Source: Acytostelium subglobosum LB1
Taxonomy: Eukaryota > Evosea > Eumycetozoa > Acytosteliales > Acytosteliaceae
Direction: 5' to 3'
NCBI RefSeq assembly: GCF_000787575.1
Contig: NW_012236527.1
Location: forward strand, 434,001-498,000
DNA: 64,000 bases
Shown here: in pieces, positions 31,487 through 42,781 of the stretch
Layout of the letters: each line of letters begins with the position of its first letter
How positions within the stretch are numbered: the stretch's first letter is position 1
Made by a program: the position numbers and the translations under genes
The notes under the pieces: generated by a model
Database searches by the model: none
What the model saw: only the letters and a program-made list of their open reading frames with translations
Told to the model about the DNA's origin: nothing

Positions 31487-33270
31487 TCACTCAATATTGG
31501 GTCTGTTCCATTCATGAATGATGAAGATCCAAGAAATCAAGAATGTTATAATTAAGATAACTGGACTGAGGATTGGCAAAAGGTCTCTTGAGGGGCCTGA
31601 CCATTGTCTGTTGGAATCGTCATCTCTCGAATAAGAGTAGTCATCAGAGATTGAAGTATCACCATTGGTGTTGATCGTATTTGGATTGTACTCAACCTTG
31701 AAACATGACCAACCTAGTGTACCCCTATACAATGATTGTTCCTCAGGTCTACAATCACTTGGAGAAAGATGATTAGTTCCATCGTCAGATGAGAAACTCC
31801 ATGATGGGAATCCTGAAAAGAGAGGTCTAAATAATTAATGAATATATTAATTAATTAGTATGATTGAATGATTGATTGTTTGATGATATGGGAATAGGTA
31901 TGGTACATACATTCTGATATCATTGAAGTATCCACCAGTGATTGTTATTCTGTTGGCAGGGAAATATATGTCCAGACCTCTAGCCTTTCCAGGTGGAGAT
32001 TCCATTCCTAAGGCAGTGTTGTTGTTGAACCAAGTGTCTATCATTAACAAATTCATGATATCATCGTTCTTTTCAATGTACTAAATAAATATCAAAAATT
32101 AATTAAGAGTTAATATGATGTGTTTGAATTATACCAACTGGTTGATCGATCGAGGACTTACAATGACACCGATATTGCTAACCCTGTTGTTGGTTATGTT
32201 ACAATAATTGAGTGAAAGGACACCGGTATAACCTGTGTATATGGCGGATCCATTCACAGCCCAATTGTTGTTGAATATTGTATTGTTGAATTCAGTGTGA
32301 TCATTGTCATTGCCAGATATTGATACTGCACCACCTTTGTATCCAAAGTTACCATTGAACTTGCATCCAAAGAATATAGATTTCATCATATACACCAAGT
32401 TTACAGCAGGTTTGTACTTATTGTCCTCGAATGTTGAATTCTTGACAACAATAAGACTATCATCGAGGGCTGGCATACCTTGAACATTCAGGGCTGAAGC
32501 TCCCCTCTCACCAGAGTTTGATGAGAATGTACAGTTGTCAATAAATACCTTCCATGCGTTGTTAATGAAGATGGTACCATTATCAGTGACTGAGTTGTTG
32601 AATTTCGAGCCGGACAGGGAGACGTTGAAGTCGACAATGTTGATGAGGGGCTCAACTGATGTGAAGAAGTCACTTAGATGAACATTGTTCATAACAACGG
32701 CACATCTAAAGTGCCTGTTTCCTTTGAAAGACATCAGACTGTGTACAACATCTTGATTCGGACCCGTGATCGTTATGCCATCAATAAAAATATCATGATA
32801 ATACACCTCCCTTGATATCAAGTGACTACCAACTGTCACACTTAGGAATGATGAAGTGTTCTATTTGATGTGAATGATTGATTGATTAGTGAGTGGAATG
32901 ATTCCTGAAATGAGGTGTGACATACGTAGCATTGGAAGGTTGGGGGATCAATAGGATCTGATGAAGAGATAGTCACTGAACTGTAGTGGGTGAGGTAGAT
33001 GATGGTTTGGTCACAAGTATGTAGGCCAGGATAGACCTTGATATTGACTTGTTGATCAAAGGTTTCCAATTGTAGATATTGCTTCATCATCCAATCCCAA
33101 CATGATGATATTGATGGACATAGATTAATTGGAACACTAGATACTGTTGTTTGGATACAACTGGCATTCCACTCATTCCCTGATGAGACATAACATGTAG
33201 TTGATAGTTCACCATCTTGTGCGTTGGCTACCATAACAACCAGGAATAGAGTTATAAATAAATATTTCAT
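31487..33270 (-). CDS. Secreted/transmembrane beta-helix surface protein A
   Basis: Exons 33270-32926, 32860-32162, 32080-31911 and 31826-31487 give 517 residues; introns 65, 81 and 84 nt. Signal peptide MKYLFITLFLVVMVANA, then a conserved N-terminal module (TTCYVSSGNEWNASC, NLCPSISSCWDWMM, VNIKVYPGLHTC). The large second exon is a right-handed beta-helix type repeat region rich in Asn ladders (NSVTDNGTIFINN, FEDNKYKP, FNGNFGYKGGAVSISG), followed by GLDIYF/GGYFNDIR, a C-terminal Cys pair module and one TM helix (LIITFLISWIFIIHEW). It shares intron positions, phases and an exon of exactly 699 nt with the gene at 34311-36145, so the two are tandem duplicates. Likely on the cell surface or matrix; ligand unknown. 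Confidence 0.8.
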
Positions 33271-33489
33271 TATTGTTATTATTATTATTTGTTTGGTTTA
33301 GTATTATTATGATGGAGATGGGAATAAAATAATTTTTATTTATTAACAATGTTTGGAGCTTGAGTTGGATGGGTTTATGGTTGCGTGTGTGTGTTGAGTC
33401 TTTGAATCCCAAGAATAGTAATTCATGAGTTTGAACTGTCAAAAGTCAAACGTGATGTTGCCAGGTGGTCATTCAATCAATTAATGGGT

Positions 33490-34225
33490 TCATGAATCCA
33501 AAGCCTCGGTGTTCACTGGCACTTCGTACTTGTAGTCATCATCAAGTTGATTAAATTGATCAAATATTAGATTGTTTGTTAAATGAGAGGTACAGTTGGA
33601 TACAATGCTTGCTATATCTTTCGGTGTAGGACGTAGACGATCATCATTTGTAGATATAATAGTCAATTCATTTGAATAGTACATCTTTCTACCATTACGA
33701 ATGAGTGATCTTCCAAGTAGTGAATGTCTCTTACGAGTTGTAACTATAATACCAGGATGTTGAATACTAATTGTATCAACTACATCTATATAACTTCTCA
33801 ATATTAGAGGGTTACTCATTACTATGTTCAAACTATTGTGAGCTTCAAGTAGACCAACAGCATAGAGTGAAGTATAGATTATCTCTGAGAATGAATTCAA
33901 AAGGGTACAAGTCCCAACAAAGTCTGACTACAAAGCCATTCACATTATTGTTTGAGATGCATAGAGTTGGTGAATGTACTGAATCATATTCACTTCCAGC
34001 TGTGATGGTGTATGTGTATAGCTCTCCATCTGCATTTGGTGATGTAGTAGGGAACTTCTCCAATAATAATGATAAAGATCCAATTGGTATCGCCAATAGA
34101 TGAGAGTTGCATCCGCTATCCAACATCACATAAGGAGTTGGGAAGCCTCCAAACGAGTTGCTTGGAAGTCCTGTCCTTGACCTTGAATTATCAAGACCAT
34201 ATACTACATCACCTGGTTGTATCAT
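33490..34225 (-). CDS. Unidentified gene, open in two overlapping frames
   Basis: From ATG 34225 (MIQPGDVVYGLDNSRSRT) the frame contains PYVMLDSGCNSHLLAIP and YTYTITAGSEYDSVHSP. A second, overlapping frame then continues with NSFSEIIYTSLYAVGLLEAH, NPLILRSYIDVVDT and KRHSLLGRSLIRNGRKMYYS to 33490. Both halves look protein-coding by composition. The D-S-G string resembles the active-site motif of aspartic peptidases, but that alone is not enough to claim one. The two frames suggest about one break, or splicing I cannot see. It separates the two duplicated beta-helix genes. Family unknown. Confidence 0.4.
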
Positions 34226-34310
34226 TGAATTAATATAACTAACAAAGTTAAATGAATAAATGAATGAATGAATGATCAAAGTTCATTGGTTTAATTAATT
34301 AAATTAAAGT

Positions 34311-36145
34311 TTAATCCTGCTTTAACTCCACCTTCTTCTTCATCTCTCTGATGAGCACTCCACATGAGGCGATGAATGTCACCCCAACTAGTACTGATCC
34401 AATGGTACCAATAAGAATAGCTCGTTTCATTGTGCTATGATATCCATAATCACTATCGTCATCATACCATTGATCATCACTACTGCTCTCATGATACTTT
34501 ACAGAATTGAACCATATCTTTACACATTGCCATCCCAACTGCTCACCTCTATATAATGACTGTTGGTCCCAAGGACAATCACTTGGATCATTATGATAGG
34601 TCACATTAGTATTATCAACATCATAAATATACTCTGGGAATCCAGATAACAATGGTCTACAACGTTTGGTTGATTGATTGATTGATGGATGTCAGTGAGT
34701 GAGTGAATGAGCGAGTGAGCGATGGTTGTGAGGGTATTACGTACTCTCTGATATCTTGGAAGTATCCACCATTGATTTTAAAGCCAGAGTTGAAGTTGAT
34801 GTCCAAGCCTAGTACTTGTTCGTTGTCTCTCAAGTAATATGTGTTGTTCAAGAACCTCGTTTCCTTTAAGTTAAGCTCAACCAACAATGCTTTCTTAAGG
34901 TTCTACAGATATATACATGTACATATTAGTCAAACGTTCATCATCAATCAATTGAGTCATAGAATGGACTTACAATTACTCCATCACTGGATACCAGGTT
35001 GTTGGTGAGATTGCATCGGTTGAGTGAGTGATAACCACGGGTTGATATGATGACCGATCCATTCAGTCGGTTGTTTGTGATTATAGTGTCGTTGAATACT
35101 AAGTATGCTCCAGACTCTGTCCAAACAACGTTTAGATTGTCATTGTCTTTAAAGGTACAGTTGATGACATCAAGGTTCTGGAATCGGCTGATCTTCATCA
35201 CTGATCCATGTGAGTTGCCATTGAATGTACTGTTGTTTATCCTTATATGTGCCAAGTTGCTCTCATACCAATATTGTGAACCTTGTATACTGATGGCAGA
35301 GGCAGAGAATGATCCTGGATTATTGATAAACTGACAACCATCAATCAATACACGCTTGGGTGTGTCCAATAATACTGCACCTTGACTTCCACTGACTTGT
35401 GAGATGGTTGTGTTGATCATGGTCACATTGAAGTCCTTGGTGTAGACACCTGTTGACGCTTGATAGTTCATTGGCTGTCCGGTGAAGCCACTGACCAATA
35501 CATTATTCATTACAAAGTTACACTTCATCGTCTTCATTCCAATCACTGATATCAAATTGGAGGCCATAAGATAACTTCCATTGATGGTCAACGAGTCCAA
35601 TGTGATGTTCCTTTGAGTATCATTTGGATATTGGGATTGAGGGTTCAACATAAAGTCAATGAATGATGAATACTAGATTGATTGATTGATTGATTGATTG
35701 AGTGATGTGAGTGACTGGAATGATTCCAGAATTGATTGAACGAACTTACGTTACAATTGAATATTGGAGGATTGAGTGGATCGACAGCTGAGATACTAAT
35801 GAGACTGTGATCAAACAATGTTGTACCAATTCCACATGAATGAGTACCAGGGTGAACCTTGATGATCACTTGTCGATCAACAACAATTTGTGGAATGGTT
35901 TGTCGTTCGGACCAATACCAACATGATTTCAATGTAGGACATAATATCATTGATGATGTTGATGTTGTTGGTGCTGATAGTACTTGACAATCAGATGTGT
36001 TTGATAATGATGATGAGACATAACAAGTGATGATATTATCCGACTCCGATTGAGCATAAGTCGATGGAATAATAATTGTTATTGATACCAATAATAATAA
36101 TGTAACAACTAATGATACCATGGAGGAAGCATGTGTCACCATCAT
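34311..36145 (-). CDS. Secreted/transmembrane beta-helix surface protein C (tandem duplicate of A)
   Basis: Exons 36145-35750, 35672-34974, 34902-34745 and 34656-34311 give 532 residues; introns 77, 71 and 88 nt. Signal peptide near residues 9-32 (MVSLVVTLLLLVSITIII). Conserved module IITCYVSSSLSNTSDC, ILCPTLKSCWYWS, VIIKVHPGTHSC and DPLNPPIFNCN. Exon 2 is the Asn-rich beta-helix region (ITNNRLNGSVIISTRG, CNLTNNLVSSDGVI). The C-terminus has LSGFPEYIYDV, DPSDCPWDQQSLYRGEQLGW and a TM helix (AILIGTIGSVLVGVTFIAS) with a basic tail. Exon 2 is 699 nt, as in the 31487-33270 gene, and the intron phases (0,0,2) match. The parallel suggests selection to keep the fold length. Role unknown. Confidence 0.8.
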
Positions 36146-36516
36146 ATGATATGTTGGTTTGATTGATTGATTGATTGAATATTTCTTTCTAAAGTTAGTT
36201 TTATAACAATAACAACTACATACTATTGTGTTTGGATAATGGATTGATTGAGTGCACGCCATTCCTTTGATCGTGATGACCAGCAGAGCACATCCCCAAT
36301 AATAATTTTGAACCGACAACACAACCCTTCCAAGGTGGGGTTAGTGCGATCAAAAGGGGTGTGATGGACATTCTAAAGTTTGATCACTGGAATTGTTTGC
36401 GTGTCGATTGTGCCCAGCAGGGCAATAATTTATTGGGTTGATAGGATGACCATCCAGACCAGATCAGACCATCCCCATCCCGCCTTGAATGAATGAATGA
36501 ATGAAGGAATGAATGA
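36146..36516. other. Spacer upstream of gene C
   Basis: Contains TGATTGAT tracts, an unusually unique middle part (36230-36470) with no credible ATG-started gene, and a GAAT run next to the following gene's stop. Nothing further seen. Confidence 0.5.
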
Positions 36517-38242
36517 TTATCCAAGTAGATCACTGTATCCACTGTGTTTCTTCTTCTTGATCATTATATATAGTGTAACGACAAAGAGAATGAGGAGTAT
36601 GCCAAAGAATATTGGCAAAAGGATGTCCAGAACTTTGGTACTGGTCGAGTGACCTGGCCTCTTGGTGGGCTTGGGCGTGGGAGATTGCGTGGGCGTGACG
36701 TCGCAGCTCTGACCCGTCCAGCCAGAGTCGCACTCGCATGAATAGTTGTTGGTGTCGCTGTCCACGTGGCACATTCCATACACACATCGATGTGTTGAGA
36801 TCATGCACAGGTAGCCTGTGTCTACGCCAGAGCCAGAGCCAGAGCCTTCGATGGCAGTATCGGGATCGGGCAGACATATGCCCTCGAGCCCATCGGCCGT
36901 GCACTGTGAGCAGTTGGCCACCTTGCAAAAGTTGCAACTGAATGATTCGCTGCTGGCGTCGCATCCAATCTCGCTGGCCTTGTCCAGAGGCGAGGTGTTG
37001 TCAAAGAAGCTGCCGCCAATCAGGTAGCCGTTGTATGTGTGATTGAGGAAGGCGCCGCCGCCACCCTCTGCCAGCGCCATGTTGTTGTATACTTTGCTAG
37101 ATGCCATGCCGAGCGTCGACTTGTTGGAGGGCGAGTCGATGTATATGGCGCCACCGCTGACGTACGCCGTGTTGTTGTATATCTCTGTGTCGGACAGGAT
37201 GTTGGCGCGGAAGGCGTCGATCAGTGCAATTGCTCCACCCGACAGTGTTGCCGAGTTCATCGAGAATGTGCAACCGGCGGCGGCGATCGTGCGACAGTAG
37301 ATGGCACCGCCGTAGCCATTGGCAAAGTTATCGTGGAAGAATGTGCCATACGTGTCAAACTCGGTCGAGTAGATTGCGGCACCGTCCGATGCGATGTTTG
37401 ACGCGAACATTGAGCTGCGCACCGTCAGCTCGCTGTTGGTGTAGACTGGCGAGAAGACGGCCCCGCCACGCTGTGCGTGGTTCAGCTGGAAAGTCGACTG
37501 CTTGATGACGGTGGAGTCGGCATAGATCGCTCCACCTTCCTGCTTGGCCGTGTTGCGAGTAAAGTGCGACGACATGACGTTGAGCGAGTTGGGGTAGGTG
37601 ATGGAGATGGCGCCACCATTCTCGCCCGAGCAGTTTGTGAACGAGCAGTAGGTGACGATCAGCGTGAACGTGAATGAGTTCATGGGCACGTTGACGCACG
37701 AGTCCACTGCATTGCTGATGTTCAGTCCGTTGAGCAGCGTGGTTGATTGGACGCGTGAGATGAACGAGTCGTAGCCTTGGCAGTCGATTACAGATGTGTC
37801 ACCGACCACGAACGGCGCAATGATCACCTGTGATGGTATGTCAAAGGACAGATCGCAGTTCTCTTCGCCGCTATAATGATCATCAATTAAGTTGATATTG
37901 AGTACGTCATTCGAATCCAATGACAAGCCTGTCGTAGCATTAATGCATTCTTTGATATATGTACATGTGATGCTAAAGTTTGTGTTCATTCGTTCGTTTG
38001 ATTGATTGTATGATTGAATGAGTATGGATTGTCATTCATTTGTTCAATCATTATACATACTTGTTGTTGATATTGTTTGTTGATGATGAGAAGGGAGGAC
38101 AGGGAGTCTTTGTTGTAGAGTCGACGTTACATAGGTATTTATTGGCATTGACCAATGAGTATGATGATGTCAAAGTAAAGAGTATAATATAGACCATAAT
38201 AGTCAATCTAACCAACCAATATGAACCATCTATAGTCGACAT
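36517..38242 (-). CDS. Pmp-type (GGAI/FxxN repeat) transmembrane protein with EGF-like module
   Basis: Exon 1 (38242-38061) encodes a signal peptide (LTIMVYIILFTLTSSYSLVN); an 88-nt intron leads to exon 2 (37972-36517); 545 residues. From about residue 170 to 380 there are at least eight repeats pairing FxxN (FTRN, FQLN, FASN, FHDN, FSMN) with GGAI-type motifs (GGAISITY, GGAIYADS, GGAVFSPV, GGAIYCRT, GGAIALID, GGAIYIDS), as in chlamydial polymorphic membrane proteins and their dictyostelid counterparts; these fold as right-handed beta-helices. An EGF-like module follows (CVYGMCHVDSD...CECDSGWTGQSC), then a Pro/Thr stalk, one TM helix and a KKKKHSGYSDLLG tail. It is a probable adhesion or recognition protein. 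It has higher GC and a different intron layout from its two neighbours, so it is not a recent copy of them. Confidence 0.85.
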
Positions 38243-38432
38243 TGTTATTGATTCTATCCAAAATATATATGTTGTAAATGTTGTGTAATTATGTGATTGT
38301 GATTGTGAATATGTTATGCTATTATAATATTAGCATATTGAACTATTTGTTGTTTATATATATATATAATATGTTATCTCTAATACATGAATTGATTGAT
38401 TGATAGAATGATTCAATCAATCAAGAATCCCT

Positions 38433-38650
38433 TCAGGTTGTTGTGTGAAAGTGCGAAACCCCCCAAAAAGTGCGAGGTAAAGGCTGCCGCACGAGTCTTT
38501 CTCTAACACCTTTTTCAACACCGTCTCAAACAACTTGTCCATCAAGATAAATAATATCTGTCTTGTCTTGTAGAGTATCTATCTTATTCTTTAATGGGTC
38601 AAGGGCCTCCTTCTGCCCATCATTGCAATTGCATTATCTCAGGTCACCTA
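38433..38650 (-). pseudogene. Unidentified coding-like remnant
   Basis: One minus-strand frame reads NDGQKEALDPLKNKIDTLQD, DIIYLDGQVV, GVEKGVRERLVRQPLPRTF and ends WGVSHFHTTT, with a single internal stop and no ATG start. Codon and residue composition are protein-like, with a helix then a basic aromatic tail. I cannot identify it; it may be a piece of a duplicated gene or of a mobile element. Confidence 0.3.
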
Positions 38651-39247
38651 ACATAAACTTAATATATTTGTATATTTTAAAGATATATTACCGGTTAGCT
38701 TGTTACACAAATCTGTGTCTATTTATAACCTTATTTCTTATATCTTATATATCTGTTCATTCACCTATCAATCAACAGAAAGTATATATATATATTCTTA
38801 TCACTATCCAATCATTCATTCATCAGAATGACAACATAGAGATAATTGATTGAAGATTGAAAGTCTGACTTTCAAACACAACATACAAACATAACACACT
38901 CTTCTAAACACACACAACAAAGAGACAGACCCGAGTGTCCTGGATAACTGGTGCTGTTTTGGATTTTAGGTGGGCAATCTTGCGCATGTCTCTTGGACAT
39001 TAAGGTTTATTTGTAGAGACAATGACATCAAATGACGAATAGAAGTGTCTTTCAACTGAACGTCATTAATACAATGGTCTGAACATCACCCTCTTCAAAC
39101 TAAAGACCTGATCAATCCAACCCAATACCGGGCATCCTTAACCTAGTTAACAAAGATAGTCAGAGATGTACATACATCCATGCTCGGTATAATAGCCAAT
39201 GCCAACGCGTAATGGATATTATCCCTAATGCTCGGGTCTACAACAAC

Positions 39248-39255
39248 TATAAATA
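39248..39255 (+). promoter_or_regulatory. TATA box of the vanin-like gene
   Basis: TATAAATA lies 102 nt upstream of the ATG at 39357; the leader is ATTCAATCA low-complexity sequence. Confidence 0.5.
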
Positions 39256-39356
39256 ACCATGGGTTACTGTACTGTTAACACCATTCATTCATTCATTCAA
39301 TCATTCAATCAATCAATCAATCACATACAATCATACAATCAATCAAACATATAATA

Positions 39357-40885
39357 ATGTATAGAACAGTTATACTTGTGTTACTGATGATGTGCATCTA
39401 TAATGTAGATGTATCAACAGGTACACATTATAGAAGAAATCGTAATGACTATGATCATTATGTTGGTGCAGTATTAGAGTATGCACCTGTTAATTATAAC
39501 TTCACCGGTGGTGATCCTTCGGCCAATGCCATCACCTATATGACGCTTAACCTTGATATCTACCAACTATATGCTCAGGAGGCTGCCACTGCTGGCGCGC
39601 AGATCATCATCTTCCCCGAATACGGCATCCTTGGCGTCAACTTTGACACACGCGACACCGTCTACCCATACCTTGAGAACATTCCCGATCCTACTCAATC
39701 TTTATTCCCAGTAAGTACTCGGACGACACACTCGCTCGACGGCACACTCACTGAAACTGAACGTCCGACCACTCTTAGATCATCCCATGTGGTGACTCCG
39801 ACTTTGATGATCGAGTTGTGCTGCAGACTCTCAGCTGCATGGCAATTAAGAACAAGATATACGTTGTTGCTGATATGGGAGATGTCCAGCCATGCACTAA
39901 TGAGACCACTCCAGATTGCCCATCAGATGGTCGATTCCAGTATAATACTTTGGTGTCATTCTCAGCTGGTGGTCAGTTGTTGGCCAGATATCACAAGACT
40001 CACCTTTTTGGCGAATCTTCCTACTTTGATGCTGCCGCTCCTGAAGCCATCACCTTTGAGACATCGTTTGGCGTCACGTTTGGAATGATGATTTGCTTCG
40101 ACATCATGTATGAACAGCCACAGACAATGCTGTTGGAGAAGGGCATCAAGCATCTGTCGTACGCTTCGGCCTGGGACAATGGCAACTACCTGTACGCCAG
40201 ACAGATGCAGCAGTCGTGGTCCTACCTCAACAGTGCCAACCTTTTGGCGGCCAACATTGGCGAGAACTTCTTCACCAGTGGATCTGGCTTGTACACTAGC
40301 GGCAATGTCTTGGCCTCAACAGTCAATCCAACAATGGTGCCAGGTACCAAGCTACTGATTGCCCGTCTGCCAGTCGATCCCGTGCCAGCCAACGAGCACC
40401 GTCGCCGACACACACCAATGCCCCTTGGCGATCTCCCACCACAAGGACTGAACGGCTCCACTGTTGTACCATTCACACCAGAGCCAACTGAGCAGGGTGT
40501 AGTCGTCGCCAGCAACAACGGTCTGGAGTGCACACTCAGCTACCAAATGAGTGAGCAGCCCACTGGCGAACTGTTCGCACTGATCAGCTACAACCAAGAG
40601 TTTGCAGACTACTTCAACCTTCAGATATGCTACCTGACAAAGTGTCTCAACAACACATTGGAGGGCTGCCAGTACATGGTGTTTGACAGCGAGACAATGT
40701 TCTCATCAGTGACCATCAGTGGCAACTTTGACCTGACGCGCTATCACCTCAACCCTACAGTCAACACCATTCCAATGGGCAACTTCCTCGACGGCTACAC
40801 TAATGGCACCAACTACTTTACTGCCCAGCAAATCAATGCTCCTCTGATCTCGATGAGTCTCATGGGTATCCAGTGGATCCAATAA
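39357..40885 (+). CDS. Vanin/biotinidase-like secreted amidase (nitrilase superfamily)
   Basis: Exons 39357-39710 and 39779-40885 (68-nt intron) give 486 residues. A signal peptide covers about residues 1-22. The catalytic triad of the carbon-nitrogen hydrolase fold is complete: Glu88 in IIFPEYG, Lys191 in RYHKTHLF and Cys224 in MMICFDIMY. ASAWDNGNYLY and ANLLAANIGE are typical of the vanin/biotinidase branch, and the C-terminal 200 residues form the extra beta-domain of that branch (ECTLSYQM...). Animal relatives hydrolyse pantetheine or biotinyl amides outside the cell. The substrate here is not determinable. A His/Arg-rich EHRRRHTP stretch lies before the C-terminal domain. Confidence 0.92.
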
Positions 40886-40954
40886 TAATAATAATAATAA
40901 AGCCTTGTGGGGCTACATGTATACAAGTCCGCGGACATTCATTCATTCCTATCA

Positions 40955-42556
40955 TTACAGGTACTCCATATCCTTGCTTCCAACATACTGACAGATATCG
41001 TCCAGGTCAAACTCTCGTACGGATAAGTCGCCAACCATCTGGATGATGGCCACCTCTTTCTTGCTACTGCTACTCTGTGATCGCTCTATCAATGTGCCAA
41101 GTCGTCCGCGGTACTTGCCCTGGACGATGATCACGGATGAACCCTTGTCTCGTGGGATGGCTGTCTCTAGCCATCGCTGCTTGACGTTCTCCAACACCTT
41201 GCCGCCGTCAAGCTCCAACACACATAGTCGCTCACCAGTGACATCGACCACTGTTGCCTTCTTGTTGTAGTACTTTCCATCTCCCAAGCTCTTACTGACG
41301 ATCTTGACCATGATGTTACTTCTTAGCCATGTCTCTTCTTCATTATCATTGTCATTGTTTGATACAATAGTCTTGATTGGTTGTTTGCTACTGCTACTGC
41401 TGCTACCACTATTGCTGCCATTGCTGCTTGACTTTCCATTTCCATTCGCTTTGCTTGAGGATGTTGCGTTTGTAGCCTTGCCATGCTCAACGATTTGAAG
41501 ATCGGACTTGTCGACGACCGCCTTCTCCTCTGATGCAAAGCTGATGACCACCTTGGATTCATTCGGTATTGAATTGACGATTGCGTACATTCCCTCGTGT
41601 GTACCAGCCACCACGAGTACCTTGTCACCAACGTCCAGTCCATACTTCATTGACACCAGCTTGGTGTCCAAGCCAATGGTATGACGCACTCGTCCGTCTT
41701 CGCCTGTTGGCGCAACTAAGTACTTTTTGTCTTTATCGCTCACATCTGCTGGTTTGGCACCGAGTCCAAGCCTGTATCCAGCGCGCTTTACAAACTTGAT
41801 TGGTTCCACATCGCTCTTGCTGCTGAGTCCGATACCCTTGCCTGGCGCCCAGCCCATGCCCCTGAGCATAGCCTCTCCAAACACCTCGATAGGCGTCTCT
41901 TCATAGTCGTCAATGTCGGCCTGGTCTGGCCGAGAGTTCATATCATACTTGAACTTCTCATTCTCGTCCTTGTAGTTCTCGAGTCCGTCCAACTTATCGA
42001 TCAAAGGTCTGACTTGAGTGGCGGCGGTGTTTGTACCCGAGCCAGTGACTGGTTTGATCGATTGTCTCTTCTCTTTGACCTGTAGTCCATGTTGCTTTGG
42101 ATTGAACTTCTCAACAATATGACCAACATCGCTTGGTGGCATTGATGTATCACTGTCAACCTCAATATCCTTTTCCTGTTTCAGTCTTTTGTTCTTGTCT
42201 TGTTCATCTTGTGCATCTTGTTGTTCTGTTTGTATATTGTTCGAGACTACATTGTTATCATCATTGGAGTTGATATGTCGTTGTTGTGAAAGAGGGATGA
42301 CCTTTGGAGCAACTGCTGGTTGTTCTGGTATTGATGAAGTGATCTTTGTTCCCTCGAGTGAAAGTATAAAGTTGTCTTTTGACGTTGTTGTAGATGAAGT
42401 CTCTGGCTCCTTCCTCTTCTTGTTTGCCAATCCTAATGGTCCATTGTTGTTACCGCCACCGAATGAGAAACTGATTGATGATGTTGTTGTTGATGTTGTA
42501 GGAGGTGGAGATGATCCAACTATATTGACAAAAGTGACTGGTTTACTGTCACTCAT
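40955..42556 (-). CDS. gpkow: GPKOW/Spp2-type G-patch and KOW spliceosomal protein
   Basis: Intronless, 533 residues. N-terminus SFSFGG and PLGLANKKRK low-complexity; residues about 205-265 hold the G-patch (EVFGEAMLRGMGWAPGKGIG ... KRAGYRLGLGAKP). Two KOW motifs follow, one near GDKVLVVAGTHEGMYAIV and one near VIIVQGKYRGRLGTLIERS, separated by a Ser/Asn-rich linker. This order is diagnostic of GPKOW (MOS2 in plants, Spp2-like in yeast), which binds and activates the DEAH helicase DHX16/Prp2 in the spliceosome before the first catalytic step. It is nuclear, with basic KKRK and KNKRLKQEK stretches as candidate import signals. Its 3' end faces the vanin-like gene with a 69-nt gap. Confidence 0.92.
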   Translation of the reverse strand: MSDSKPVTFVNIVGSSPPPTTSTTTSSISFSFGGGNNNGPLGLANKKRKEPETSSTTTSKDNFILSLEGTKITSSIPEQPAVAPKVIPLSQQRHINSNDDNNVVSNNIQTEQQDAQDEQDKNKRLKQEKDIEVDSDTSMPPSDVGHIVEKFNPKQHGLQVKEKRQSIKPVTGSGTNTAATQVRPLIDKLDGLENYKDENEKFKYDMNSRPDQADIDDYEETPIEVFGEAMLRGMGWAPGKGIGLSSKSDVEPIKFVKRAGYRLGLGAKPADVSDKDKKYLVAPTGEDGRVRHTIGLDTKLVSMKYGLDVGDKVLVVAGTHEGMYAIVNSIPNESKVVISFASEEKAVVDKSDLQIVEHGKATNATSSSKANGNGKSSSNGSNSGSSSSSSKQPIKTIVSNNDNDNEEETWLRSNIMVKIVSKSLGDGKYYNKKATVVDVTGERLCVLELDGGKVLENVKQRWLETAIPRDKGSSVIIVQGKYRGRLGTLIERSQSSSSKKEVAIIQMVGDLSVREFDLDDICQYVGSKDMEYL

Positions 42557-42781
42557 CTGTGTATGTATATATATAAGTATGTATATGTTATAAGTTTACA
42601 ACAATGTGTACATGTATCTTGTTTTGAAGATATGTGATCGCGCGAATGAATGAAGTGTGGGAGATAAGTTGACACTTTATGTTCAAATTTCGTCAATTGA
42701 ATAGACCTATGACAGATAATTACATGTATAAATAAACAAGTTGACATATTTATTGTGTATCTCGAGAGAGATATATATAAC

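Larger units (their letters stand above)
38243..39356. other. Spacer with a coding-like remnant and a palindrome
   Basis: Mostly AT-rich. It holds a minus-strand coding-like fragment (38433-38650), a 19-nt interrupted palindrome (38857-38875), and the promoter of the vanin-like gene with a TATA box at 39248. A long plus-strand frame at 38563-38853 lacks an ATG and is AT-driven. Confidence 0.6.

Noticed and set aside
35650-35705. ATTGATTGATTG tandem arrays as CRISPR or satellite
   Set aside because: Simple 4-bp slippage repeats occur all over spacers and introns here; no spacer/repeat periodicity.
38563-38853. 96-codon plus-strand frame
   Set aside because: No ATG start at its head, AT-driven Ile/Tyr/Leu composition and no good splice signals.
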